Shown here piece after piece: positions 26,865 to 35,378 of a stretch of DNA of 64,000 nucleotides. Where the stretch lies: NCBI RefSeq assembly GCF_033001325.1, contig NZ_CP133111.1, positions 5,255,001 to 5,319,000 on the forward strand. The letters run 5' to 3'. Numbering within the stretch: the first letter of the stretch is position 1; each line of letters opens with the position of its first letter. A model generated the notes under the pieces. The model worked only from the letters and a program-made list of their open reading frames with translations. It searched no databases and was not told the DNA's origin. This stretch comes from Rhodopseudomonas sp. BAL398 (GTDB lineage: Bacteria > Pseudomonadota > Alphaproteobacteria > Rhizobiales > Xanthobacteraceae). A program made the translations under genes and the position numbers.

Positions 26865-27968
26865 ATGGCGCGCATTGACCTCGTCGATCTCGCCCATTCC
26901 TATCTGGTCGGCAATGATCTGCCGCCGGAAGCCTACGCGCTGAAGCCGGTGTCGATGACCTGGCGGCAGGGCGGCGCCTACGCGCTGCTCGGCCCCTCCG
27001 GCTGCGGCAAGACCACGCTGCTGAACCTGATCTCCGGCATCGTCACGCCGTCGCGCGGCAAGATCCTGTTCGACGGCCAGGACATCACGCATTTGTCGAC
27101 GCGCGAGCGCAATATCGCCCAGGTGTTCCAGTTTCCGGTGATCTACGACACCATGACGGTCGGAGAAAACCTGGCGTTTCCGCTGAAGAATCGCGGCGTG
27201 CCGCGGTCTGAGATCGACGCCCGGGTCGCCGAGATCGCCGAGCTGCTCGACCTCACTGCGGATCTGAAGCGCAAGGCGACCCGGCTGACGGCGGACGCCA
27301 AGCAGAAGATCTCGCTCGGCCGCGGGTTGGTGCGCGCCGACGTCGCCGCGATCCTGTTCGACGAACCGCTGACGGTGATCGACCCGCATCTGAAATGGGA
27401 GCTGCGCTCCAAACTCAAGGCGCTGCACCGCGCCCTCGACCTCACCATGATCTACGTCACCCACGACCAGACCGAGGCCCTGACCTTCGCCGACACGGTG
27501 GTGGTGATGCATGACGGCCGCGTGGTGCAGAGCGGCACGCCGGAGGAATTGTTCGACAGGCCGGCGCACACTTTTGTCGGCTATTTCATCGGCTCGCCCG
27601 GCATGAACATCGTGCCGGCGCAAGTGCGCGGCCGCGAGGCAATGATCGCCGGCCACGCGATTCCGCTGGCGCGCGGCTATGACAATCTGCCGCGCGCCGC
27701 CACCATCGAAATCGGCATCCGGCCGGAATTCGTGCATATCGCCCCGATGGCGCCCGGACTGCTCGCCGCCACGATCGATCGGATCGACGACCTCGGTCGC
27801 GTCCGCTTCGCGCAGTTGCGGATCGGGGACGTGAAATTCGCCGCCCGCGTGCCCGAGGGGTTTGCGATCCCCGAAAAGGACGTCGGGCTGGTGTTCGAGA
27901 CCGCGCGGATTCACGTCTATGCCGACAGCCGGCTGGTCGAGGGGCAATCGCTGGAGCAAGTCGCCTGA
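26865..27968 (+). CDS. glpT: Glycerol ABC transporter ATPase 2
   Basis: The 367-residue partner of GlpS has Walker A GPSGCGKT (43-50), Walker B AAILFDE (ending at E167) and a normal switch histidine (H200 in YVTHDQTEA). The signature is degenerate: LTADAKQ at 141-147 replaces LSGGQ, and the D-loop reads TVID instead of SNLD. The C-terminal half is a regulatory TOBE-type domain. The name follows the Rhizobium system and is unrelated to the E. coli glycerol-3-phosphate antiporter. The stop overlaps the permease start. Confidence 0.9.
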   Translation: MARIDLVDLAHSYLVGNDLPPEAYALKPVSMTWRQGGAYALLGPSGCGKTTLLNLISGIVTPSRGKILFDGQDITHLSTRERNIAQVFQFPVIYDTMTVGENLAFPLKNRGVPRSEIDARVAEIAELLDLTADLKRKATRLTADAKQKISLGRGLVRADVAAILFDEPLTVIDPHLKWELRSKLKALHRALDLTMIYVTHDQTEALTFADTVVVMHDGRVVQSGTPEELFDRPAHTFVGYFIGSPGMNIVPAQVRGREAMIAGHAIPLARGYDNLPRAATIEIGIRPEFVHIAPMAPGLLAATIDRIDDLGRVRFAQLRIGDVKFAARVPEGFAIPEKDVGLVFETARIHVYADSRLVEGQSLEQVA

Positions 27969-28870
27969 TGGACAAGACCGTCAATCAGAAAGCCTGGTTC
28001 CTGGTGCTGCCGGTGTTCGCCATCGTGGCGTTCTCGGCGATCCTGCCGCTGATGACGGTGGTGAACTATTCGGTGCAGGACACTTTCGGCAACAACCAGT
28101 TCTTCTGGAACGGGGTCGGCTGGTTCAGGGAACTGCTCGATCCCTCGACCGATCTCGGCGGCCGCTTCTTCGCCTCGCTGTGGCGCAATCTGGCGTTCTC
28201 GGCCATCATCCTGGCGATCGAGGTGCCGCTCGGCATCCTGGTGGCGCTGGCGATGCCGCGCCACGGCTGGCAGGTCGCGGCCTGCCTCGTCACCATGGCG
28301 CTGCCGCTGCTGATCCCATGGAACGTGGTCGGCACCATCTGGCAGATCTTCGGCCGGCCCGATATCGGGCTGATGGGCTATGCGCTGAACGGCCTCGGCT
28401 TCGACTACAATTACGTCTCCAACGAATTCGACGCCTGGGCCACCATCGTGGTGATGGACGTCTGGCACTGGACCAGCCTGGTGGCGCTATTGTGCTATGC
28501 CGGGCTGAAATCGATTCCGGAGGCCTATTATCAGGCCGCCCAGATCGACGGCGCCTCGCGCTGGGCGGTGTTCACCGCGATCCAATTGCCGAAGCTCAAG
28601 CGGGTGCTGCTGATCGCCGTGCTGCTGCGTTTCATGGACAGCTTCATGATCTACACCGAACCCTTCGTCGTCACCGGCGGCGGGCCGGGCAATTCCACCA
28701 CCTTCGTGTCGATCGAGCTGGTCAAGATCGCGCTCGGCCAGTTCGATCTCGGCAAGGCGGCGGCGCTGTCGATCGTCTACAATCTGATCATCATCATCGT
28801 CTGCTGGGTGTTCTACACCGCGATGACCAATGCGGGCGCCGACCGCGCCAACAATCCGGGGGGCGCGTGA
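27968..28870 (+). CDS. glpP: Glycerol ABC transporter permease 1
   Basis: The 300-residue membrane permease of the MalF/UgpA type has six predicted helices. The EAA-like loop is EAYYQAAQIDGASRWAVFTAIQLPKLKRVL, which contacts the ATPases. The N-terminal helix and the large first loop (FGNNQFFWNGVGWFRELLD) are typical. Its ATG overlaps the glpT stop, and its stop overlaps the next permease start (TGATG). Confidence 0.9.
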   Translation: MDKTVNQKAWFLVLPVFAIVAFSAILPLMTVVNYSVQDTFGNNQFFWNGVGWFRELLDPSTDLGGRFFASLWRNLAFSAIILAIEVPLGILVALAMPRHGWQVAACLVTMALPLLIPWNVVGTIWQIFGRPDIGLMGYALNGLGFDYNYVSNEFDAWATIVVMDVWHWTSLVALLCYAGLKSIPEAYYQAAQIDGASRWAVFTAIQLPKLKRVLLIAVLLRFMDSFMIYTEPFVVTGGGPGNSTTFVSIELVKIALGQFDLGKAAALSIVYNLIIIIVCWVFYTAMTNAGADRANNPGGA

Positions 28871-29676
28871 TGCATTCGATCCCGGGCCGCCGCGTGATTC
28901 TCTCGCTGTATCTGGTCTTCCTGATGCTGCCGATCTACTGGCTGGTCAATATGAGCTTCAAGACCAATGGCGAGATCGTCTCGACGATGACGCTGTGGCC
29001 GCACCAGCCGACGCTGGAGAATTACCGGACCATCTTCACCGACCAGAGCTGGTATTCGGGCTACATCAATTCGCTGGAATATGTCGTGATCAACACCGTG
29101 CTGTCGATCTCCTTCGCGCTGCCGGCGGCCTATGCGTTTTCGCGTTACCGCTTCCTTGGCGACAAGCATCTGTTCTTTTGGCTGCTGTCGAACCGGATGG
29201 CGCCGGCGGCGGTCTACGCGCTGCCGTTCTTCAACCTGTATTCGGCGCTGAACCTGTTCGATACGCCGTGGGCGGTGGCGCTGGCGCATTGCCTGTTCAA
29301 CGTGCCGCTGGCGGTGTGGATTCTCGAAGGCTTCGTCTCCGGCGTGCCGCGCGAGATCGACGAGACCGCGTTTCTCGACGGCTATTCGTTTCCGAAATTC
29401 TTCGTCAAGATCCTGATGCCGTTGATCGCCTCGGGCATCGGCGTGGCGGCGTTCTTCTGCTTCATGTTTTCCTGGGTCGAATTGTTGCTGGCGCGGACGC
29501 TGACCTCGGTCAATGCCAAGCCGATCGCCGCGGTGATGACCCGCACGGTGTCGGCGGCCGGGATGGATTGGGGCCTGCTGGCCGCGGCCGGCGTGCTCAC
29601 CATCATTCCGGGCGCGCTGGTGATCTGGTTCGTTCGCAACTACATCGCCCGCGGCTTCGCGCTGGGGCGGGTGTGA
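28870..29676 (+). CDS. glpQ: Glycerol ABC transporter permease 2
   Basis: The 268-residue permease of the MalG/UgpE type starts MHSIPGRRVILSLYLVFLMLPIYWLVNMSFKTNGEI. It has six predicted helices and the loop EGFVSGVPREIDETAFLDGYSFPKFFVKILMPL as the ATPase contact. The ATG at 28870 overlaps the upstream stop, which fixes the start. A family A repeat element follows, separating it from glpU by about 170 bp. The name is that of the rhizobial transporter and is not the phosphodiesterase GlpQ. Confidence 0.9.
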   Translation: MHSIPGRRVILSLYLVFLMLPIYWLVNMSFKTNGEIVSTMTLWPHQPTLENYRTIFTDQSWYSGYINSLEYVVINTVLSISFALPAAYAFSRYRFLGDKHLFFWLLSNRMAPAAVYALPFFNLYSALNLFDTPWAVALAHCLFNVPLAVWILEGFVSGVPREIDETAFLDGYSFPKFFVKILMPLIASGIGVAAFFCFMFSWVELLLARTLTSVNAKPIAAVMTRTVSAAGMDWGLLAAAGVLTIIPGALVIWFVRNYIARGFALGRV

Positions 29677-29715
29677 GGTGGATCATGGGCGAGATTGAAC
29701 CCCGGCAGTGTGGCC

Positions 29716-29824
29716 GTCATTGCGAGGAGCGAAGCGACGAAGCAATCCAGGGCTCCGTGCGCGGCGCCCGGGATTGCTTCGCACGCCGCCCGGCGCTGCG
29801 CGCCAGCCGGCGGCTCGCAATGAC
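29716..29824. repeat. Palindromic repeat, family A (copy 3), inside the glp operon
   Basis: GTCATTGCGAGGAGCGAAGC starts the unit, followed by GACGAAGCAATCCAG. GGATTGCTTCG and GGCTCGCAATGAC close it. The insertion lies between two genes of one operon, glpQ and glpU, which all read the same way. The transcript would include a long hairpin that could affect RNA stability or the ratio of permeases to binding protein. Confidence 0.85.
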
Positions 29825-29845
29825 GAAGGCGGGAGGCATCACGTC

Positions 29846-30175
29846 ATGATGGACATCGCCTGGATGGCTTGGACGGTGCCGACCATCATCTTCTTCTGCC
29901 TGCTGGGCGCCACGCTGGCGGTGATGACCGCGCTGGCGATCCGTTATCCGGAAGCCGAGCGCGTCGGCATTCTGCGGATCCCCACCACCCGGGGCGACCG
30001 GCTGTTTCTGTCGCTGATCTGCGCCGCGGTGATTCATCTGGCGTGGATCGGCCTGGTCGGCACCGACACCATCCTGACGCTGCCGATCGGCGAGGAGGGA
30101 CGCGAGATTTCGAGCCTGTGGCTCGCCAGCGCGATTTCGCTGGTTTCGGCCGTTGCGATCTTTCGCACCGTCTGA
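29846..30175 (+). CDS. glpU: Small membrane protein of the glycerol transporter (DUF2160)
   Basis: The 109-residue integral membrane protein has three predicted helices (TIIFFCLLGATLAVMTALAI, then LFLSLICAAVIHLAWIGLVG, and LWLASAISLVSAVAIF). It matches DUF2160, found as an accessory subunit in glp ABC operons. The role is unproven; it may stabilise the permease pair. GGGAGG lies ten bases before the ATG at 29846, and an overlapping second ATG follows. Confidence 0.85.
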   Translation: MMDIAWMAWTVPTIIFFCLLGATLAVMTALAIRYPEAERVGILRIPTTRGDRLFLSLICAAVIHLAWIGLVGTDTILTLPIGEEGREISSLWLASAISLVSAVAIFRTV

Positions 30176-30240
30176 GCCGGCGAGAACATGGATCCGGGAT
30201 CAACTCGGACCAAATTTGTCGCTTCAACGGAGGAACACAC

Positions 30241-32034
30241 ATGCGACACGTGACGAGACCCGACCGGCAGCCACCCCGCCGCTTTGCGCCGATGGTCAGC
30301 GCAGCCGCGCTGATTGCAGCGTCGCTGATAGTGTCGGCCCCCGCCTACGCGGACGAGGCCGCCGCCAAGAAATGGATCGATAGCGAATTCCAGCCGTCGA
30401 CCCTGTCCAAGGACGATCAGATGAAGGAGATGCAGTGGTTCATCAAGGCCGCGGCTCCCTACAAGGGCATGGAGATCAACGTCGTCTCCGAGACCCTGAC
30501 CACGCACGAATATGAATCGAAGACCCTCGCCAAGGCCTTCGAGGAGATCACCGGCATCAAGCTCAAGCACGACCTCATCCAGGAAGGCGATGTCGTCGAA
30601 AAGATCCAGACCCAGATGCAGTCCGGCAAGAACGTTTATGACGGCTGGATCAACGATTCGGATTTCATCGGCACCCATTTCCGCTATGGCCAGGCGGTCG
30701 ATCTCACCGACTGGATGGCCAAGGAAGCCAAGGACGTCACCGATCCGATGCTCGACGTCAACGACTTCATCGGCAAGTCGTTCACCACGGCCCCGGACGG
30801 CCATCTCTATCAATTGCCGGACCAGCAATTTGCCAATCTGTACTGGTTCCGCTACGACTGGTTCTCCAATCCGGACTACAAGGCCAAGTTCAAGGCCAAA
30901 TACGGCTACGATCTCGGCGTCCCGGTGAACTGGTCGGCCTATGAGGACATCGCCGATTTCTTCACCAACGACATCAAGGAAATCGACGGCGTCAAGGTCT
31001 ATGGCCATATGGACTATGGCAAGAAGGACCCGTCGCTGGGCTGGCGCTTCACCGATGCCTGGCTGTCGATGGCCGGCAATGGCGACAAGGGCCTGCCGAA
31101 CGGGTTGCCGGTCGACGAATGGGGCATCCGGATGGAAGGCTGCCGTCCGGTCGGCTCCTCGATCGAACGCGGCGGCGACGTCAACGGTCCGGCGGCGGTG
31201 TATTCGATCGTCAAATATCTCGACTGGATGAAGAAATATGCCCCGCCCCAGGCCCAGGGCATGACCTTCTCGGAATCCGGCCCGGTGCCGGCGCAGGGCA
31301 ACATCGCCCAGCAGATTTTCTGGTACACCGCCTTCACCGCCGACATGGTCAAGCCCGGCCTGCCGGTGATGAATGACGACGGCACGCCGAAATGGCGGAT
31401 GGCGCCGTCGCCGCATGGCGCCTACTGGAAAGAGGGCATGAAGCTCGGCTACCAGGACGTCGGCTCGGCGACCCTGCTGAAATCCACCCCGGTCGATCGA
31501 CGCAAGGCAGCGTGGCTCTATCTGCAATTCATCGTCTCCAAGACGGTGAGCCTGAAGAAGAGCCATGTCGGCCTCACCTTCATCCGTGAGTCCGATATCT
31601 GGGACAAGTCGTTCACCGAGCGCGCGCCCAAGCTCGGCGGCCTGATCGAGTTCTATCGTTCGCCGGCGCGGGTGCAGTGGACCCCGACCGGCAACAACGT
31701 GCCGGACTATCCGAAGCTGGCGCAGCTGTGGTGGCAGAACATCGGCGACGCGGCGTCGGGGGCCAAGACTCCCCAACAGGCGATGGATTCCCTCGCCGCG
31801 GCGCAGGACTCGGTGATGGAGCGGTTGGAGCGCTCCAAAGTGCAGGGCGCATGCGGGCCGAAGATGAACCCGAAGAAGTCGGCCGAGTACTGGTTCGCCA
31901 AATCCGAAAAGGACGCCAACATCGCGCCGCAGCGCAAGCTCGCCAATGAGAAGCCCAAGGGCGAGACGGTGGACTACGACACGCTGATCAAGTCGTGGCC
32001 GGCCTCGCCGCCGAAGCGCGCGTCGCTGAACTGA
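30241..32034 (+). CDS. glpV: Glycerol ABC transporter periplasmic binding protein
   Basis: The 597-residue solute-binding protein begins with a signal peptide (basic start, then PMVSAAALIAASLIVSAPAYA, cleaved near AYA-DE). The mature domain is long for the extracellular-binding-protein family 1 and includes INVVSETLTTHEYESKTLAK and an inserted C-terminal lobe. It binds glycerol in the rhizobial homologue. It is last in the operon; GGAGGA lies nine bases before the ATG, and a strong terminator follows 24 bp after the stop. Confidence 0.92.
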   Translation: MRHVTRPDRQPPRRFAPMVSAAALIAASLIVSAPAYADEAAAKKWIDSEFQPSTLSKDDQMKEMQWFIKAAAPYKGMEINVVSETLTTHEYESKTLAKAFEEITGIKLKHDLIQEGDVVEKIQTQMQSGKNVYDGWINDSDFIGTHFRYGQAVDLTDWMAKEAKDVTDPMLDVNDFIGKSFTTAPDGHLYQLPDQQFANLYWFRYDWFSNPDYKAKFKAKYGYDLGVPVNWSAYEDIADFFTNDIKEIDGVKVYGHMDYGKKDPSLGWRFTDAWLSMAGNGDKGLPNGLPVDEWGIRMEGCRPVGSSIERGGDVNGPAAVYSIVKYLDWMKKYAPPQAQGMTFSESGPVPAQGNIAQQIFWYTAFTADMVKPGLPVMNDDGTPKWRMAPSPHGAYWKEGMKLGYQDVGSATLLKSTPVDRRKAAWLYLQFIVSKTVSLKKSHVGLTFIRESDIWDKSFTERAPKLGGLIEFYRSPARVQWTPTGNNVPDYPKLAQLWWQNIGDAASGAKTPQQAMDSLAAAQDSVMERLERSKVQGACGPKMNPKKSAEYWFAKSEKDANIAPQRKLANEKPKGETVDYDTLIKSWPASPPKRASLN

Positions 32035-32057
32035 ACGACGTCGCCGTCACCACATGC

Positions 32058-32083
32058 AAAGGCCGGGAGCGATCCCGGCCTTT
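32058..32083 (+). terminator. Terminator of the glp operon
   Basis: AAAGGCCGGGA pairs with TCCCGGCCTTT around a four-base loop. It lies 24 bp after the glpV stop and is followed by TTTG, which fits a factor-independent terminator. Confidence 0.8.
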
Positions 32084-32208
32084 GTCGTTGCTGCGCTCGG
32101 CGTTCTCGCGAGGCGCAAAGCGCTGAAGCCATCCGGGTCCCGTCGCTAGAGCAGTTCTGGTTTTGATGGAATCGGGACTGCGCTTCGATGCGCTCACAAC
32201 AGGCACGG

Positions 32209-32314
32209 CCTCATGGTGAGGAGGCGCGAAGCGCCGTCTCGAACCATGCGCCGCAGACATCCGGCTCCTCATCCTTCGAGACGCCCGGCTTTGCCGGGCT
32301 CCTCAGGATGAGGA
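32209..32314. repeat. Palindromic intergenic repeat, family C (copy 1)
   Basis: CCTCATGGTGAGGAGGCGCG, then CGTCTCGAACCATG, and on the right CTCCTCATCCTTCGAGACGC, GGGCTCCTCAGGATGAGG. A second copy with the same two-hairpin plan is at 57353-57473. Between glpV and phnF it fills most of the gap; nothing else is seen there. Confidence 0.85.
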
Positions 32315-32366
32315 CTCAGTCCCCTTGGGAACGACCAAATCCGCTTCTATCAATCGATGAAGCGCT

Positions 32367-33104
32367 CTAATCCGTCTCGACATCGAAGGCGACGCGTTCG
32401 GCGGCGAAGCGGGCGTGGATCGCCAATAGCGGCGTGCCGTCAGCGTCGACATCGGTGGCGTCGACGATCAGCACCGGCCGGCCCAATGCCAGATCGAGCC
32501 TTGCCGCGTCGCCGGCGTCGGCGATCGCCGCGGTGATCCGCGTCGCGGCGCGGCGATAGTCGCGGATGCCGTAATGCGCCAATACCTTGGTGATCGAGCC
32601 GCTGCGTTGATAGATCTTGCCGGCGTCGGGAAAGCGCTCCGCCGACAGCCAGGTGGTGCCGACGCAGATCGGCGTCCGGTCGGCGAGCCGCAGCCCGTCG
32701 ATCCGCGCCAGCGGCGCGCCGGGCTTCAAGTCAAGCTGCCGCGCCAATTCGCGCGTCGCCGGCTCGACGCTGGCCTGGAGCAATTGCCCGCGCGGCTCGC
32801 GGCCGCCGGCGCCGACGATTTCGGAAAACCGCGTGCGCGAGCGCAGCGGATAGGCCAGCCGCGAGGCCTCGACATAAGTGCCGCTGCCGCGCTCGGCGCG
32901 CACCAGCCCGCGTTCGGCCAGCGCCGCCAGCGCGCGGCGCACGGTGTGGCGGTTGACCCGATGCGCTTCGGCGATCTCGTTCTCGCCGGGCAGCCGCTCG
33001 CCGGCCGGATAAGAGCCGTCGGAAATGCCGCGCTCGATCGAATCCGCGACCCGGCGCCATAGCGCCACCCCGGAATCCTGGTTCGGTGTCGTCATCGGCT
33101 CCAT
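32367..33104 (-). CDS. phnF: GntR/HutC-family phosphonate operon repressor
   Basis: The 245-residue protein has the winged helix SGVALWRRVADSIERGISDGSYPAGERLPGENEIAEAHRVNRHTVRRALAALAERGLV and a UTRA sensor domain (FSEIVGAGGREPRGQLL to the end). PhnF represses the C-P lyase operon. It is divergent from phnG, with a perfect inverted repeat between them. The ATG at 33104 is used; the in-frame ATG at 33095 is equally possible and both lack a good ribosome binding site. A longer frame upstream would run antisense to phnG and is rejected. Confidence 0.88.
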   Translation of the reverse strand: MEPMTTPNQDSGVALWRRVADSIERGISDGSYPAGERLPGENEIAEAHRVNRHTVRRALAALAERGLVRAERGSGTYVEASRLAYPLRSRTRFSEIVGAGGREPRGQLLQASVEPATRELARQLDLKPGAPLARIDGLRLADRTPICVGTTWLSAERFPDAGKIYQRSGSITKVLAHYGIRDYRRAATRITAAIADAGDAARLDLALGRPVLIVDATDVDADGTPLLAIHARFAAERVAFDVETD

Positions 33105-33131
33105 CGCGCGGGCGGAGAAAATTTGTCGCGT

Positions 33132-33150
33132 CGTCACGAAAAGGTCATAG
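33132..33150 (+). promoter_or_regulatory. Candidate Pho box upstream of phnG
   Basis: CGTCACGAAAAGGTCATA contains two GTCA half-sites (starting 33133 and 33144) exactly 11 bases apart, as in the PhoB consensus CTGTCAT-N4-CTGTCAT. The match is partial. Phosphate limitation control is the normal regulation of phn operons. Confidence 0.4.
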
Positions 33151-33160
33151 CGCGCGCGTA

Positions 33161-33190
33161 TCAAGTTGTCTAGTGTTACAGACAACTTGA
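33161..33190. promoter_or_regulatory. Candidate PhnF operator
   Basis: TCAAGTTGTCT and AGACAACTTGA are perfect 11-bp inverted repeats with an eight-base spacer, in the 103-bp gap between divergent phnF and phnG. The dyad ends 17 bp before the phnG start. GntR/HutC proteins bind such palindromes as dimers, and the neighbouring regulator makes PhnF the obvious ligand. Confidence 0.65.
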
Positions 33191-33207
33191 ACCGGGCAGT
33201 GACGATC

Positions 33208-33663
33208 ATGACCGCGACCGAAATCCAGCAACGCAGGCGACGCGCCGCGATGGCGGTGCTGGCGCGCTGCGACGCCGCGGCAATCGCCGAGCGGCTGGCG
33301 CCGCTCGCGACGCCGCCTTGCGCCGATCTGCGGCAGCCGGAAAACGGCCTGGTGATGCTGCGCGGCCGGATCGGCGGCGACGGCGCCGCGTTCAATCTCG
33401 GCGAGGCCACGGTGTCGCGCGCCGCGGTGCGGCTCGATAGCGGCGAGGTCGGCTTCGGCTATGCGCTCGGCCGCGACCGCGACAAGGCGCGGGCGATCGC
33501 GCTGTGTGACGCGATGCTGCAAAGCGCCGACCACGCCGATCTGGTCGAGGCCGAAGTGCTGGCGCCGCTGCGTCAGCGCCTTGAGGCGCAAGACAATGTT
33601 GTGGCCGAACAGACCGCGGCCACCAGGGTCGATTTCTATACGCTGCTGCGCGGGGAGGGCTGA
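33208..33663 (+). CDS. phnG: Phosphonate C-P lyase system protein PhnG
   Basis: The 151-residue cytoplasmic subunit of the PhnGHIJ core complex contains PPCADLRQPENGLVMLRGRIGGDGAAFNLGEATVSRAAVRLDSGEVGFGYALGRD-type conserved sequence. With PhnI, PhnH and PhnL it attaches alkylphosphonate to ATP-derived ribose. I chose the ATG at 33208 because the upstream frame runs through the operator. The stop lies two bases before phnH. Confidence 0.92.
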   Translation: MTATEIQQRRRRAAMAVLARCDAAAIAERLAPLATPPCADLRQPENGLVMLRGRIGGDGAAFNLGEATVSRAAVRLDSGEVGFGYALGRDRDKARAIALCDAMLQSADHADLVEAEVLAPLRQRLEAQDNVVAEQTAATRVDFYTLLRGEG

Positions 33664-33665
33664 CG

Positions 33666-34274
33666 ATGACCACACTTGCCGAATTGTCAGTCGGATTCGC
33701 CGACAAGGTGCTGTCGGCGCAATCGACCTTCCGCGCGGTGATGGAGGCGATGGCGCGGCCCGGCGAAATTCACCAGATCAAGGCCGCGGTGGACGGCGCG
33801 CCGCCGCCGCTGATGCCGGCCAGTGCGGCGATCGCGCTGACGCTGTTCGACCACGACACCCCGATCTGGCTCGACGCCGCGATGGCCGATCGTCGCGACC
33901 TCGCCAAATGGCTGAAATTCCATTGCAGCGCCCCGGTGGTCGCGGACCCCTCGATCGCCAGCTTCGCGCTGATCGCCGATCCGGCCGCGATGCCGTCGCT
34001 CGACGGCTTCGCGCTCGGCTCCGCCGAATATCCCGATCGTTCGACCACGCTGATCGTGCAGATCCATAGCCTGCGCGACGGGCCGGCGATCGAACTTAGC
34101 GGCCCCGGCATTCGTGGCTGCACCTCGCTGAAAGCCACCATCGCGCCGGAATTGCTGGCGCAGCTGGCCGGCAACCGCGCGCTGTTTCCGCGCGGCGTCG
34201 ATCTGGTGCTGGTTGCCGGCGATTGCGTCTTGGCGCTGCCGCGCACCACGCGGCTTGCCGCAACGGGAGGTTAG
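33666..34274 (+). CDS. phnH: Phosphonate C-P lyase system protein PhnH
   Basis: The 202-residue subunit shows the family start TLAELSVGFADKVLSAQSTFRAVMEAMARPGEI and the central FALGSAEYPDRSTTLIVQI. It is part of the PhnGHIJ core complex in the cytoplasm. It follows phnG by two bases and precedes phnI by three, so translation is probably coupled. Confidence 0.93.
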   Translation: MTTLAELSVGFADKVLSAQSTFRAVMEAMARPGEIHQIKAAVDGAPPPLMPASAAIALTLFDHDTPIWLDAAMADRRDLAKWLKFHCSAPVVADPSIASFALIADPAAMPSLDGFALGSAEYPDRSTTLIVQIHSLRDGPAIELSGPGIRGCTSLKATIAPELLAQLAGNRALFPRGVDLVLVAGDCVLALPRTTRLAATGG

Positions 34275-34277
34275 CGC

Positions 34278-35378
34278 ATGTATGTCGCGGTCAAGGGTGG
34301 CGAGCGCGCCATCGATAATGCCCACCGCCTGCTGGCGCATGAACGCCGCGGCGATCGCGATGTGCCGGAGATTTCGCTGGCGCAGATTTCCGAGCAGCTC
34401 AGCCTCGGCGTCGACCGGGTGATGGTCGAAGGCTCGCTCTACGATCGCGAATTGGCGGCGCTGGCGATCAAGCAGGCGCGCGGCGATCTGATCGAGGCGA
34501 TCTTTCTGCTGCGCGCCTTCCGCGCCACGCTGCCGCGGTTCGGCAATAGCGAGCCGATGGACACCCGCACGATGCAGATCCGGCGCCGCATCTCGGCGAC
34601 CTTCAAGGATATTCCGGGCGGTCAGATTCTGGGCCCGACCTTCGACTACACCCATCGCCTGCTCGATCCAGAGCTGGCGGGCACGTCGAATCCCGAAGCC
34701 CCGGCCGCTGCGGACGCGCCGTCAGGGCCGATGCCGCGCGTCACCGACATTCTCGGCCGCGACGGGCTGATCGAGGCCTCGCCATCGGCCGATGCCGAGG
34801 CGCCGGTCGGCGATCTCACCCGCGAGCCGCTGAGCTTTCCGGCCGATCGCGATCTGCGGCTGCAGAATCTGGCGCGCGGCGATGAAGGCTTTCTGCTGTC
34901 GCTGGCCTATTCGTCGCAGCGCGGCTATGGCCGCAACCATCCCTTCGCCGGCGAGATCAGGCTGGGCGAGGTCGAGGTCGAGTTCTTTGCCGAGGATGCT
35001 GGCTTCGTGGTGCCGCTCGGCATCGTGACGCTGACCGAATGCCAGATGGTCAATCAGTTCAAGGGCTCCGCCACCGAGGCGCCGTGCTTCACCCGCGGCT
35101 ATGGGCTGGCTTTCGGCCATAGCGAGCGCAAGGCGATGGCGATGGCGATGGTCGACCGCGCGCTGCGCGCCCGCGAACTCGGCGAGGAGGTGGCGGCGCC
35201 GGCGCAGGACGAGGAATTCGTGATGTCGCATTCCGACAATGTGCAGGCCACCGGCTTTGTCGAACATCTCAAGCTGCCGCACTACGTCGATTTCCAGTCC
35301 GAACTCGGGCTGCTGCGCAAGCTGCGCCGGGAGTTTGGCGCTACGGATAAGCCCGGGTTGCAAGAGGCCGCCGAATGA
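34278..35378 (+). CDS. phnI: Phosphonate C-P lyase system protein PhnI
   Basis: The 366-residue protein starts MYVAVKGGERAIDNAHRLLAHERRGD and contains EGSLYDRELAALAIKQARGDLIEAIFLLRAFR and ECQMVNQFKGSATEAPCFTRGYGLAFGHSERKAMAMAMVDRAL. PhnI is the nucleosidase-type subunit that joins phosphonate to ribose, freeing adenine, with PhnG, H and L. Its stop overlaps the phnJ start by ATGA. Confidence 0.94.
   Translation: MYVAVKGGERAIDNAHRLLAHERRGDRDVPEISLAQISEQLSLGVDRVMVEGSLYDRELAALAIKQARGDLIEAIFLLRAFRATLPRFGNSEPMDTRTMQIRRRISATFKDIPGGQILGPTFDYTHRLLDPELAGTSNPEAPAAADAPSGPMPRVTDILGRDGLIEASPSADAEAPVGDLTREPLSFPADRDLRLQNLARGDEGFLLSLAYSSQRGYGRNHPFAGEIRLGEVEVEFFAEDAGFVVPLGIVTLTECQMVNQFKGSATEAPCFTRGYGLAFGHSERKAMAMAMVDRALRARELGEEVAAPAQDEEFVMSHSDNVQATGFVEHLKLPHYVDFQSELGLLRKLRREFGATDKPGLQEAAE

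Noticed and set aside
30034-31776. Minus-strand open frame (580 codons) across glpV
   Set aside because: Antisense to a signal-peptide-bearing binding protein with full family match; no motif of its own.
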